A stretch of DNA of 64,000 bases, taken from NCBI RefSeq assembly GCF_001649575.2, contig NC_051437.1, positions 21,281,685-21,345,684 of the forward strand. Direction: 5' to 3'. Below are positions 12,487-25,271 of the stretch, in pieces (the stretch's first letter is position 1; each line of letters opens with the position of its first letter). The notes below the pieces were generated by a model that was not told where the DNA came from, did no database searches, and worked only from the letters and a program-made list of their open reading frames with translations. Source of the stretch: Kryptolebias marmoratus. Its lineage: Eukaryota; Chordata; Actinopteri; Cyprinodontiformes; Rivulidae. Made by a program: the position numbers and the translations under genes.

Positions 12487-14411
12487 AGCAGTCGTAGCAG
12501 CACTGTGTTGTCCACTGCAAAGCAAAGAGAGGAATCTGTTTGGACAACTGCTGAATGTTTTGGTTCCCCCACGGTGCCTTGGAAACCATGCAGTGGCTGT
12601 ATCTTTTACAAATTAGCCCGTGTTGTCTACCAAGCACTTTCTCTTATCCCTGGCCTAAGCTTCGTCTGCCCACCGCGGGACAATCCTGGTGGGTGTTTAT
12701 GGAAGGTAGGCTAACCAGAAGTGAGCAGGGAAAAGAAAAACAGGAGAATAACTATGATGATATCTGATAGTTTTCATGTTATGAACATGATCGTTCCATG
12801 TTAAATATGTCTAAACTACAAACTTGATTGTTATAAATATCAATGAGTTTATTATACGCAATCAGTTAACATGTTGTTTGGTAATAATCTGTAATAATAA
12901 TGTTATTTTCTTTTTCTACATAAACAAAAACAGAATAAGGTATATTAACCGGTGGGATATTTAACTAATAAAACAAACCCTATTAGAAACACAGCGTCAC
13001 AAATGAGACTATGGTCAAGATTTTGTGCGTCAAGTTCTTCCATCTGCTGTCACTCGTAAATGTCCATCTGTGTCTGGTTAGCTAACAGCTACTTTAGGCT
13101 GAGGTGAGAGATTTCTGATGGAGAAGGTCGAAGCAAGTCATGTGACGAGTGGAGCTGCTACACAAAGAGATGTTTTTACTGCAGATTTATGATGTAAAAG
13201 CGTTTGAGCAGAGACAACAATGGAAAATGATTCATGTGTTAGTCAAACAGTCTTGTTAGATGTTGATGTGTAGATGAGGTTAAAAAGTATAGTTGTCTGT
13301 TTGACTGTCTCTTCTTTAAAAAGCCTTTTTCTCACACACTCATACACATGCTCAAGTTCTTATCCCAAAAGTCCTGATGGTCAAGCCCATCTTTTGTTGA
13401 AAAGTGTATTCCCATTAATGTATACCTCATATATCTCAGAGTTTAATTTATTGCTTTTATGATTAAAAGAACACTAAAACCTTTTAAAATCACCAATGCA
13501 GTCATATTTTGAACTGAAAAAAAATCATCATTTGTTGTTTCAGTATCTCTCTTTCTCTTTTCCTGTTTTTTTAATGAACACCTTCTTTCGACTTGATGTA
13601 GCGTGTCATGTAGCGTTAGGTAGTCCAGGGTTGAGGAGGAAATCCTTCAGACCGCTGCTCAACAGTTTGCCCATTGTTCACTGTCTTGTGTGCCCCTATA
13701 AAAAAGTGAAGACCCCATCAGTCAGCCATTTTTTTCATAAACTTACAGCATGCTACAGTAAGAGAAAGGAACAGAAAAGTGTATCTGGGGGAGAAACTTT
13801 AAGAAAAGATCCCTAGATGTATCTGAACTCAATATGTTACAGTTTTTAACACATAAAGAACGTAAAAATCGAATGCGTCTCAAGAGATACCATTTAAAAA
13901 TGATCTGGCTTATTAAAGCTGCATAAAGATCTTATGATTGAGTAAAGGTATTAATACTGCATAGTCTCAAAATCAAGTGTCAACATAAAATTATACTTTT
14001 AGTAGTAGTTTTAAATATATAAAAGTATACGAAGCCCTTTTGCAACTACATCCACAAATTATTTAGAGGAAATACAATTTGTAATTGTAGGAAAAATGAT
14101 TAGAGGTCACTAGCACAACTGACAACAGCAACATGGTTCCAACCAGGTGAGAAATGAAGAAAAGATATTCAGGGGCCTCACTGGGTCACTGAGTGACCAG
14201 AGAACATGTCAGTGACCCTGGGTTGTCAGCCACCCTATACACAAACATGCACACACTTACCTCAAGACTGATACAAAGTCTCTCTTTGCAGCACAAACAC
14301 ATGCATACACATGCACACAGACTCAGAGCGAGACACCCGAGGGGGAATGTTCTCTCGCAGCACTGGTGCTAGTAATTGAATCAAGCCAAAACCGAACTTT
14401 GCCCCCCCCCC

Positions 14412-14430
14412 NNNNNNNNNNNNNNNNNNN
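14412..14430. other. assembly gap (19 N) next to a poly-C run
   Basis: Nineteen N bases follow gcccccccccc, so the true length of the homopolymer and the sequence after it are unknown. Confidence 0.98.
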
Positions 14431-14855
14431 CTTCCCACCCGTAGCCCCTTGTTTCGTTTCCCTGACTGCCCTCAACCCTGCTTAAAAAAAGGTAAGCCTT
14501 GTGGCTGATGGGAAGCAGATGTAGACTGGGCCCTGCATGGTAAAGGTGCAGAGTCAGGCCCCCAATCTACCCCTGGCCAGGAATATATCTTCATTGAGCA
14601 GAAGAAGGGTGTCCACTTACATCTGCTACAGCTCATCAAATCACACTCATCTGTGTGCAAAAGAGAGTAAAAGGGTTACCGTTAAAGAGTGTGCATGTGT
14701 GTGAATGTGCGTGTTTGGACCCCTGGGATGTGACTGACACCCATCCCTATCAGTATATCCTGACAGCTCTGCATGTCTGGCTCCAATATCCCCCCACTGT
14801 TACTGCGGAAACACCATCCCATATAACCATCCATTGCATAGTAATACTTGTTAGC

Positions 14856-14891
14856 GTGTGTGTGTAGGTGTGTGTGTGTGTGTGTGTGTGT
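14856..14891. repeat. (GT)n microsatellite, interrupted once
   Basis: GT run of about 36 bases with one ag interruption near 14866. Confidence 0.9.
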
Positions 14892-17800
14892 CACTACTTA
14901 CACTTTACAAGTAAGACTGAGTTGCCGAAACCTGACAAGAACCTACAGGCTTCACTGCTGAAACAGGAAGTTGAGACTTGATACCTCAATGATAAATCTG
15001 TTTTCAAATTGAAAGATAAAATTTTACAGATCAGTTTTACTAAAATAAAACAAACAAACCAAAATTCACACAATTAATACTAATAAAAACTGATTAAAAA
15101 ATAAATGTCTATCTAATTTCATATATTGATTTAGCTTTTGTTGTTTAAAAACCATGTGTGATGCAGTAATTTACTGTGTCACCCAAAGTTCCTGCGACCA
15201 ATTAAAAAGAAAATCCCTTTCTTTGCACCACAAGCTCCTGCATAGGCTGGTAACCACCAGCACTTTGTCCTAATTATGCTTTTTACCAGGCATTTTCTAT
15301 TTTAGATTGTCATACTATACATATGTAATTATGGTCTAAAACACTATATGTTAAGTTTAAATCTGGCTTGTCTTTTGAAAACCAAGACCATACAGAGCTA
15401 TAATTCTCTCCAGCTGCAGCATAAATCTCATGCAGGGTGGTAGGGATCTGGAGCTACGGCAAAAATAGCTTTTAATACTTTCTACTTATTAAACTTATTA
15501 TACATTACGGTTGCATTAATAGATGAAACAATATATAAAGAATGTCCCCGAAATTTGTCTCTGGACAAACTAATAATCAAGTTTGTTTTCTCAAATAATG
15601 TCCTCATGTGAAATGGAAGTAGACAAGATATTGCCTTCCAGAACTATCCTTCGTTTTTGTTTTCTCTTTGTCAATCCTGTCTGTCACTTCTCATCTGTAC
15701 TCTTGGATTCTGATCCAGAAGACACAACACAAACTCTGGTGCTTCTTTTCTTCCACTCCCTTGGTCATCTCCTTGCCTACACTTTTCCCCTTTTTTGAAA
15801 ATTTGGTGGTTTCTGTGTGCAGAATAAAAAGAGGAGCGAAGAGCACACCACTACCTGTCAAACTCATCAGCTTTTGTAGACGAGACCAGAAAAGGTTAGA
15901 TGGAGAAAGGAAAGGAAAATTGGATTTCCTTTTCCTTAATGTTACAGTCATGGTTAAATAAGATAAAAACTCCTTCTCCTGACACAGAAAATACTTTCTA
16001 TTTGTAATTCACATGGTTTTATTTGTGTTGACAGATAGCATAGCTAATAATGAATGCTTTGATTTGTTTTCAGAACTGGTTAAACCACTGACCATATTTT
16101 GTTTGGTAGGAGCAGTAATGTTCAATGCAGTGATACCTTTTTATGGTTTTAACAGACATCGTGAAGCTAATTGAACAAATGATCAATCCATTCTTCCTGT
16201 CTTTGATGACTCAGCATCCAAGAATGACAACTTCAGCTTTGAGGCTTGAGGATTTATATCCTTTAAAGATGTCTTGGCTAAGAAACTCTCTCACCGATCA
16301 CTGATCTTTTTTTAAAGTTATTATTTAATTTTCACCTTGTTCATAATTATAATTTGATGTGTTTCATATACAACTGATCAACACCATTCATTAACCAGGG
16401 AAGTCATATTTTTAAAAAAAAGGAAAAAAAGTTTTTTTCTTTCAGAGATTATCTATTGTTGTAATGATAAAAAAGAGACTATTTTTTAAAAGTACTTCTG
16501 TTTTGGTAATCTTATAATAGCTTGGAACTATTTTTCTCTTTGGACATACTCAGAAAAATTGCTGAATATGTGTAGGAACATTGCATTATTAGTGCTGATC
16601 CCGTATGTAAAGTTTGATTGGCTTGCATCATTCCCAAACCAGCAGGGACCGTGTTGATGAGCAAAACATGAGGCTTTTTTGAATTGTGTAAAAACAGAAA
16701 AAATCTTGTGGTCTTGAGTGATCTGTAAGAAAGCTTTTTGTCATTTAAAATACACATCTGAATGTCCTTTTTTTCATAATTAAATAAAGACATTGAGTTA
16801 TGCAAAGATTGCTTTCAGTTGGAGGAAATTTAAAAAAAACAATCACAAAATAACAAAGTGTTCTCAATTAGACACTGCAGAGACAAAACCTGATGGCAGA
16901 AAAAGACACAGATGAAGCAACAGATGAAGAGTCGAAACACTAGACAAGCATGAGACAGACAGGGAGGATAATCACAGACTGAGCCACAGAGGAAAGAATG
17001 AGCGCCAAAAACAAGGAAGGAAGGAAACGAGGAGATGCAGAGGCAGCGCAAGAGGAGACGTCCCCAGAGAGAGATGGGTGAGTAAGTGAGTGAGTAGCCC
17101 ACTGACAGACAGACTGCACCGGAGATGATTGGGGAAATTCCCTCTGTGCACACATTCAATAAAATCATCCAGCTGCGCAGTGTGTTTTTCTGCATTAGTG
17201 TGTGTTTGTCTTTGCGTATGCACACAGCGTTACTGAGACACTCAGAGGGGTGTATTCAATTTATGCAGTGTATTCTACCCCGAGGATTCCCTATGTATAT
17301 TATGTCATCCAAAAGCACTTAGATAGACTCTCTGTTGGGACACGCTCCCATATAAAGAGGCCTGAACATATTCAGAGTCACAGTTCTCCCACCCTGTCAG
17401 ATGGCCAGAAGCACTTCAGTCTTGGATGTGTTTTGGCTAAAGTTTCCTGCTTTTTTCCCCCTAATAATATTCTGTATCTGATCTTCTTTATGCACATGGT
17501 TTTAATATATCAGACACTTGCATCCTAACTGCTACCCTCATTAGACTGTGGAAGTGTTTGTAGAATACTAAAGCATAAACAAGAGTAAATATATGTGACT
17601 TTACTGTGCACCACAGAGGATACAGTTTTTGTTTTTAGTTTCTCTCAAATAAGGGCTTTTTTTTAAATTTGGAAATGCTTAAAAACCTTCACCATACCTG
17701 TAGGAGATGGAAAAATGAGGGGCAAGCAGTAATATTGACAGAAATTAGTCACACTTATAGTTGGGTTTTTCCAATTAAATACTTAATTTCAAGTTGATAT

Positions 17801-19259
17801 AACAATCATAGTTACCTTTAACAAGTTTTAAAAGTACTCATACACTTTATGTTCTACAGCAGAGAACAGTTTTCTCATGCAAAGAAATTTTAAGAGAGTT
17901 CAGTCTTCACTAAATGTATTTGATACCTGCTTATTACATAAGAAAAGAAAAATAAGCTACAACTGAACAAACATTAGGTCCAAGTTCAAAATAAAACAAA
18001 GTGGGCAAAAAAGATCCAAGAGTTTTATTTTATTTTATTTTTTTCACAGTTCAGAAAACAAACTCATTAAACAGGATAATTCTAAAGGAAACACATAAAT
18101 GAGACGGACAGTAACGGACAGGAGAAGATCAGAAACAGAGAAGATCCACAGGTTAGTGTGACAGCCTCCCACAGCGTAGGACTAAATATGACACCTCTGC
18201 ACCCGAACCCTGTCTTACAAGAAAAGAATTGGAAAGAGAGAGAGAAAAGAAGAAAGAGACAGAATACTTGGTAGTGACCCGCCTCGACCCTGCCAGCTCT
18301 TCCTGACCTCCCTTGTAGCCCCATGCCGCTTAATTCTCCCTAATTACATTCCTCACTGACAGAAAGTTGGCCCCCGACCACCCTCGCAATAGGCCCAGGT
18401 AGCAAAACCCGCTATAGCACGGCTGGAGGATTCATCCGCTGTGGAGGTGAAGGCAGACGGGGCGGGGGAGTGGAGGGGGACAACTGATGATGACAAATTA
18501 ATTAATGCAAGTGGAGTAGAAAATATCTGCACACACTACATACACACACATTTGTGTTTTAAGGCGTGTGTGGCTACCGTGCACGTGGTTTACCTTACAT
18601 TTACTGGTATAGCCAGTGAGCGCCGCTGCACATTGATATGACAGGCAGTGATGGATGGTGTTTAACGTTGGACTCAGCAGTAAGTGGTGAACTTCTGCTC
18701 CTCATTCACTTTTTACAGACTTCAGCATGTGTGTGTCTCTGTGTGGAAGCCTTCAACCGAGCGTTGCAACATTTCTGGAGATTTGAAGCAGCATATAGGA
18801 GTTAAACCTAAACTCTTCACAGCAAATGTGCTGGACAAAAAGGGGAAACGTGTGCATGGAGACAATATATTACGTGGTGCACATTATATTAACTTGATTC
18901 TCTCTGGTCATAGTTTTTTTTTCTTTCTTTCTTTTTTTATCAGGTATAGCATTCTCAAGCCAGTGAGTGGTTCAGCTGGATAGGATAGGGTTACAGCAGT
19001 TCGCCAGCATTTGTCTTTACAATGTAATTAGGGGATTTTTGGACCCTATAGCCTCAGAATGACAAACTTCTCTTGCTTGAAGAGCTGGATGTTTAATGGG
19101 AAATCCATAAGCAAATAGAAAGCTAATACATCCGCTTTTGAAATGACTACATAGCTTGTTTTTGCAATATTTGTTAATCAGGGGGACACTGGTGCTGCCA
19201 TCAAATTGTTTGCTGTGGATACATTTAACTGTAACACAAGCAGGCTGCCTCACTTTTCA

Positions 19260-19740
19260 CTTAGTGGGCCACACAAATTTATCTCAGACTATTAACCAAA
19301 GTTCAAATGTCACTTCTCAAAGAGTGAATTGTCGCAGAAAACCTGTGCATCCCCCTGGCAATTACCAAGGCTCAACCCAATACGACGGTGTAGACCTGCA
19401 TTTGATATTCCATAAACATAATGGTCTCATGTGACTATGTGTAGATAAATATCATGGACTTAGCCTGAGGGAGAGAAAATGAGGGTGGGTGGGAGACGTT
19501 CCTTTTTTTTTATATCACATAATACAGCTCTTGTGTTCCCACAGAATACAAGGGGGCCTTCTTTTGGCCCCCTCTGCTAAATCCCTCAGCTATCTTTCAA
19601 ACAGTGATAGTTACGGAAATTAGCGGCACAGAAATCCATAAGCGTCCATCATCGAGGGGCTTATTAGTGTCTTTGTGAGGTTATGAGGGGAGGACAGAAG
19701 GCCCGGAGTGCCGCAGGGACTCGACTGAGACGCTACCTTG
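19260..19740. promoter_or_regulatory. unique block with a perfect GC hairpin, possible conserved element
   Basis: Non-repetitive block including ggcaattaccaaggctcaac (19358-19377) and a perfect 8-base inverted repeat agggggcc/ggccccct (19551-19573, 7-base loop). Frames across it show no family similarity. Regulatory role is inferred. Confidence 0.3.
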
Positions 19741-20448
19741 GCATAACAGACAAACTCATACGCACAAGAACATGTGCGTTCAAACTTCAGTCTGGATAAA
19801 CATTTAAACAAACACATTATGCAAATTCTCAAAAGACAATTAAAAACATGTATTGGTGCTGGTGTTTTTTGTTTGTTTTGTATTTTGTTTTAAATATGTG
19901 AGAGATATAAAATGGTCAAAGTTACCACCTTAGGGATTCATGCCAATTGTGAACTTAATAAATAGAAAAAGTAATCACTTTTGTTTGTTAATTTTATATA
20001 CTTTATGTCAAAACTGAACACAGTCATCATTCCTAAAACCTGAGGACAGTGAGGAATGCCTTTTAAACATCCACTGGTTAAAACATTATTTATTTAAACA
20101 GACATTTTTTTTTTCTAAAAGCATCAGCTTCTTACATGAAACATCAAATCAGTATTGTTTTTTTGCTCAAAATGCATGTTGCCATTGGCAAAACTTAGAC
20201 CTTTCAATTGGTTTGTTGGTGAATATTTAGAAAATGTTTCAGTATTTAACATTCAAATTCAAACATATTTGTAAGGATATTTATGAAGTTTTGTCTTGAA
20301 AAACAATAAAACAAACAAACAAAAAGATTAAAAGTAGCATAAGCTACACATAAAGAGAAATTAATTCAATAAAAGCAGGTGTAAACAAAAATATACTTGT
20401 TACTTTCAAAACCTGCAAAGCACAGCTACTCTTGGTGAATACAACACT

Positions 20449-20452
<4 letters not shown>

Positions 20453-20484
<32 letters not shown>
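20453..20484. repeat. (CA)16 microsatellite
   Basis: Perfect CA run followed by a short (AAAC)-like stretch. Confidence 0.95.
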
Positions 20485-20488
<4 letters not shown>

Positions 20489-21926
20489 AACAAGTACACG
20501 CTCAGAGATTCCCAAGACCAGCAGAATTTTCATGCAATGGAACTTCCCAATATCCCCTTCATCTCATTTCAGTTTAGTTTCAGTTGTATGCACGTGTATT
20601 TGGTTCCCTGTGCATGTGTGTGTGTGTGAGAGTGTTTGTTGGGGTGGTGGGGGATAATAAATGGTGGCAGACATGGACATCGATTTTGGTAATAACACGG
20701 AGAGCAGAGCAGAGGCAGTGGCAGACGTCAGCCTGAGGTCCATCCATCTATGAAACAGGACATGCCAGTAATAGGAAAACACCACACACCGTTATGGCCG
20801 GGGGCAAAGCACACAGGCAACTTATCACAGCACTGAACTTTGATGCTTCGTCGCGCGCAGGGGAGAAAAAATATATAATTCCATTATTTCTTCACAGATG
20901 ATGAGACACAGCCTGTTTGTGTGTCAGGGTGAGTGTATGATGAGAAGGGGGGTGTTGTGTCCCTATGAACCAAAGAGGAGTCTTGCACTGAGACACACAC
21001 ACCTCACACAGGCAAATATATATAGATTTTTTTTTTTGTCTTTTGCTGATATGGAAAATCTACATTTGTTATTAGGTTATTAAAGTATTTTTTCCCAAGA
21101 ACTGTGTTCTCTTAGGGGTGTTATGGAAAGCTGTTAGTGTTTGAGCATCTGTTAACTAAAATTTGCTTTGTATGTCTTTGTATTCCTATTTTATTATACA
21201 GTACTGTGCAAGAGTTTGAGTTATTCAATCTTTCTTTAAATTTTGCTTCTAAGAAGCCAGGTTTTCTTGTAATCTTTTAAAGTCCTCTTGAGCAATAGAT
21301 CTTCAAGCTTTCTGAAGGTCTTACAAAGTTTTTTTGGGGTGGGATTTTTCTGCTTCTCAATTCATTTTTGTCTATTGTCAGAGGAAGGTTTTATTTTTAT
21401 TTTGTTTGTCTTGTTGTTGAAAATTCACTAAACTCTAATTACAAAAATAAGTCCATAACTCAAAAGATGAACCAGTGTTGTTCCTACACACAACAAACAA
21501 TTTAGCAAAAAATTGGACTTAAACAGTATCGTTGGACACTGTTGCTGGCAGCCTGTCACAATGGTATACATTCTGTACATTTCTCTAATTTAACTGAGGA
21601 AACAGTTACCTCCATTGACTTTGTAAGTGAAGTTGTTTTTTTGTCACTAAAAGACCTTAAAACTGCTGTATAATGTATAGTACAGCATTACATTGTGTTT
21701 CCTTTAACCAATATTTTTCTCTTTGAAATATGAAGTTTATCGGCTAAATCGTCTCTCCTCAGGTTGGTGTATGCTTGACTTAAATGGGTATTCAGTAACA
21801 CTTGTATTACAGCACAAAAGCGCTAAATCACTTCCTCCTTTACTTATTCAGTCTCCTGCCTCTGTACCTAACTACAAATACACCAATAAAAAGTGCTGAT
21901 TCAAGCCAAAGCCTCAGCTGAAATGA

Positions 21927-21928
<2 letters not shown>

Positions 21929-21960
<32 letters not shown>
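21929..21960. repeat. (GT)16 microsatellite
   Basis: Perfect GT run followed by gcgtgcgtatgtctgtgtgt and a short GA run. Confidence 0.95.
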
Positions 21961-21965
<5 letters not shown>

Positions 21966-22166
21966 CGTATGTCTGTGTGTGAGAGAGAGCAAGATCAAGA
22001 GAGTAAAGGCTGAGAGAGGGGCCAACGGGTGGTAGGGGTAAAGGGATCTGTGAATGGTGTGAAAAGTATTAAGTGCCAGTAATAATTGGAAGCGGGCCTA
22101 GAGAATCCAAATATAATCTTACAGCAGGACCTCTTGTAATACATTGGTTCTGGAGACGGGCCCAGA

Positions 22167-22227
22167 ACACACACACACACACACGGATACATATCCTTAC
22201 ACACACACACACACAAAGACACACAGT
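22167..22227. repeat. compound (AC)n microsatellite
   Basis: Two AC runs separated by ggatacatatcctt, itself a short palindrome (ggatac atatcc core). Confidence 0.9.
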
Positions 22228-25200
22228 GGTTTCTCCTGGCTGTCTGAAACAAGGAAAATGTTATGCCAGACGCTGACAATGCCTGCAGATGTGCCGCCTA
22301 TTGCTCCACTCTAATCCGACCAATTCCCCCCATTATCCTTCTTTTGGCCAAAAGAAATACTTTCTTTATTATTATTTTATGTGGCTTTCTTGAGAAATGT
22401 CTTCTTGTTTCATTTTGTTTTTCTAATGCTGTACATCAAAGATGGTGTCCAGAAGGAAAAGGGACAGTGCTAAAATAAACCTCAAAAATAATCTTCTTTA
22501 CAGATGTAAAATTATTTGACATAATGACAATTGTATATAAAGCTGTCTTTTAAGACTGCAGCCATCAATCAGTCTTATGAAATAATTATTCCAAGAAAAG
22601 ATTATTTCTTTTTAATTGTGCTGACTTTAAATGATTATCAAAATGGTTAATATCCAGATAAAATAAAGAACCTGAATGTCCCGCAGGCATCTTTAGCAGG
22701 TGCCAGCAACAACTTGTCAATAGCTGTTAGAAGGAAGCTGGTGGTCGGCCCATGCATTCCAGTGGCCAGCCTACCTCAGGTCCCTTGGCTCATGCTATAT
22801 GGCCTGCCACAGAAATGCCAGCTGCAACTCTTTCTCTCTATATATACATGCACACAGACACACACACACACACACAGCTGCTGGACCTCCAGCTACACCA
22901 ATATTGTATTTTTAGCTGATGCTGTTTTGAAAACCTCATCGAGGGCCCATTTTTGTCTGATGGCAAGAGTTGAAGGTTTATTTTAGGAGTGCTCTTATTT
23001 CCAGTCCTGGGAAGCAGGTATGGCAGTTGTTTTGTGGCCTTTGCTGTTATGCTGGTGGGAGAGAACTTCCTAAGGAAAGACACCCCACCCCCACCCCCTC
23101 TGTTTTTCCTTTCTGAGACTGTTTGGGAATTTCTCTTCAGCAAAGCAAGTTTGTGGTATGTTAGGTGCTCCAATTTTAATTTGTCCCTCTACTTGGAGGT
23201 TTTATTGAATACGGGCAATTTTTTCTCACACACGCCATTTTATGCGGTCAAAGAATGACACACTTAAGCAGAGATGGTGGGGATTTCCTCAGTGTGTTGT
23301 GCCCGTTCCCATGTGCACATTTGTGCAAATATGCACACATGTACAGCAGGATGCTGAAGCTTGTGCTAGGCCTGCTCTTTGTCACCATAATTTCCCCAAA
23401 TGAGGAGGCAGAACGAGTCTCCCTTCCTTTACAGCGTACATTTACAGACCCCATGTCACACCCACTACAAGCACTTTATTTTAATACTGACCCACAGAGC
23501 AAAACCTTCATTCAGTTGCCATTTTAGCCCTGTGGACCATGATAGGAGTGAGCTGCCTCTTGTTTAAGCACTAAAGGTTTATTGAATTACTGTGTAGTTT
23601 TCCGAGCAAATGAAGAAGCCTAGCATAACAACAAGGTTTACATTTCATCTCTCCTCCTGCTTTGCTACTCCAAAGTATTCTTGACATTAGTCTTTTCCCA
23701 AGAATGTGGAAATCCTTCTCCTCCAAGTGAACCTCCTTTCCGTTTTTGCAAGCGCTACACTAAATCTTCCCAAACACCTGCCATTTATTTTTCTCTGATG
23801 TTGCTTTCTCTGCTCTTCTTCTGTCGGCACTTTTCCTCTCTCCACCTCTCTGAACTCCAATTATTTTCCCTGATTCTCCCATGACACCAGAATCTTGTCT
23901 GTGTGCTTGTATGTTTATCTGAGGGACGGCAGCTTTCAATAAACCTGGCCTCTGGGCTCCCATTCACACCAGCCTTTTCCTACAGACAACACAGGCCTCT
24001 GTAATTAATCTAAGATAAGCACACAGCCTCCCACACCCCCACATGTGCACATGTGTTATGTAGAAGTACCCTGTAGGAAAATAATCACACCAGCAAATGT
24101 GAGTTTTGCAAACAACTTGAGAGTCTATGTTCATGTACTTGGAAAGTGAAAAGTCACCGAAGGGATGTTGAGGACAAACACTGATGGCTTTTCTATAGAC
24201 AGTCTGGCTGCAAGCTGATAGGCACCATATATCCAGTTACCTCACATGTTCTGCAATTTCAAGAGGTGGCTGCTGAAAGTGGTAGGTAGAAAGAAAGGCT
24301 AAATGTCACAATGTAAAATAAATGGTGATACCCACAGAGTAAATTGGATGTGAGGATTTTTTTAGTCTGAATTTAGGGTTTTTGCATGAACCAAAGCTCA
24401 CACTAATAGAAAGGATAGGTCATGCAGTGACATCAGGGGTAAAGGGGCATTCAGAGGGAGGAGATCAGACTTCACATGCACACGCACACACTACCTAAAA
24501 GAGAACAAGCCACATCTGTGAGCTGTGAACAAGCCATAGCGAGAGGGAAAGAGGGACCAAGACAGACAAACAGAGAAAGAAAGCTGAGCCGACAGACCAC
24601 ACAGATAAAAGAGTGTGCTCTGTTCTTTTTCCTCTTCAAGGAACCTGAAGGAGGAAACTCCACCTTTGGGATTAAGGCTTGTGTTTCCTCAATTACTTGC
24701 CATGCCTGTCTGAGACAATATATTTCTGTTCTACTCATCTTTTACTGTTGCTTCAGTTCTGTTTGTGTTTCTCTTCCCTTGTTTTTTCATCCCGTTTTTT
24801 TTTTTAAGATAAAAAATATCAAGACAATGTCTAGCACTTGAAAACTTGTCATGAATTATTATTTTTTGTTCCACTCTATAAAAACACAAACTGCTTTCTC
24901 ATTAATGCATTCCATTTAAAATATTTAGCTGTGTAAAAATTTGAATGAAATCATTTGATTGGTTGTTAAACTGTAAAAGTATATTGCTGTAACAAAACAA
25001 TCCAGAATACTGTAAAAAATAAAATAAAATAAAATTGGAATAACTAAAAGTGTAACCAAATGAGGATTTTTAGAGGAAGTTTGCTTCAGTGTGTTTGAGT
25101 GAGTAAACCAAATAATGATTCTGCACGAGGGCATGCTCTGGTCCATCTGGTGGTAGAATTATCAAATTTGCTGTGCACTGCCCCTGAACCACCCTATAAC

Positions 25201-25250
25201 CACAAGAAAGGCCAAGGGAAGGAGAGGAAAGGTCTATACAAACAACAAGA

Positions 25251-25271
25251 ACACACACACACACACACACA
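25251..25271. repeat. (AC)n microsatellite
   Basis: AC run of about 21 bases, continuing into agagagtgagag. Confidence 0.9.
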
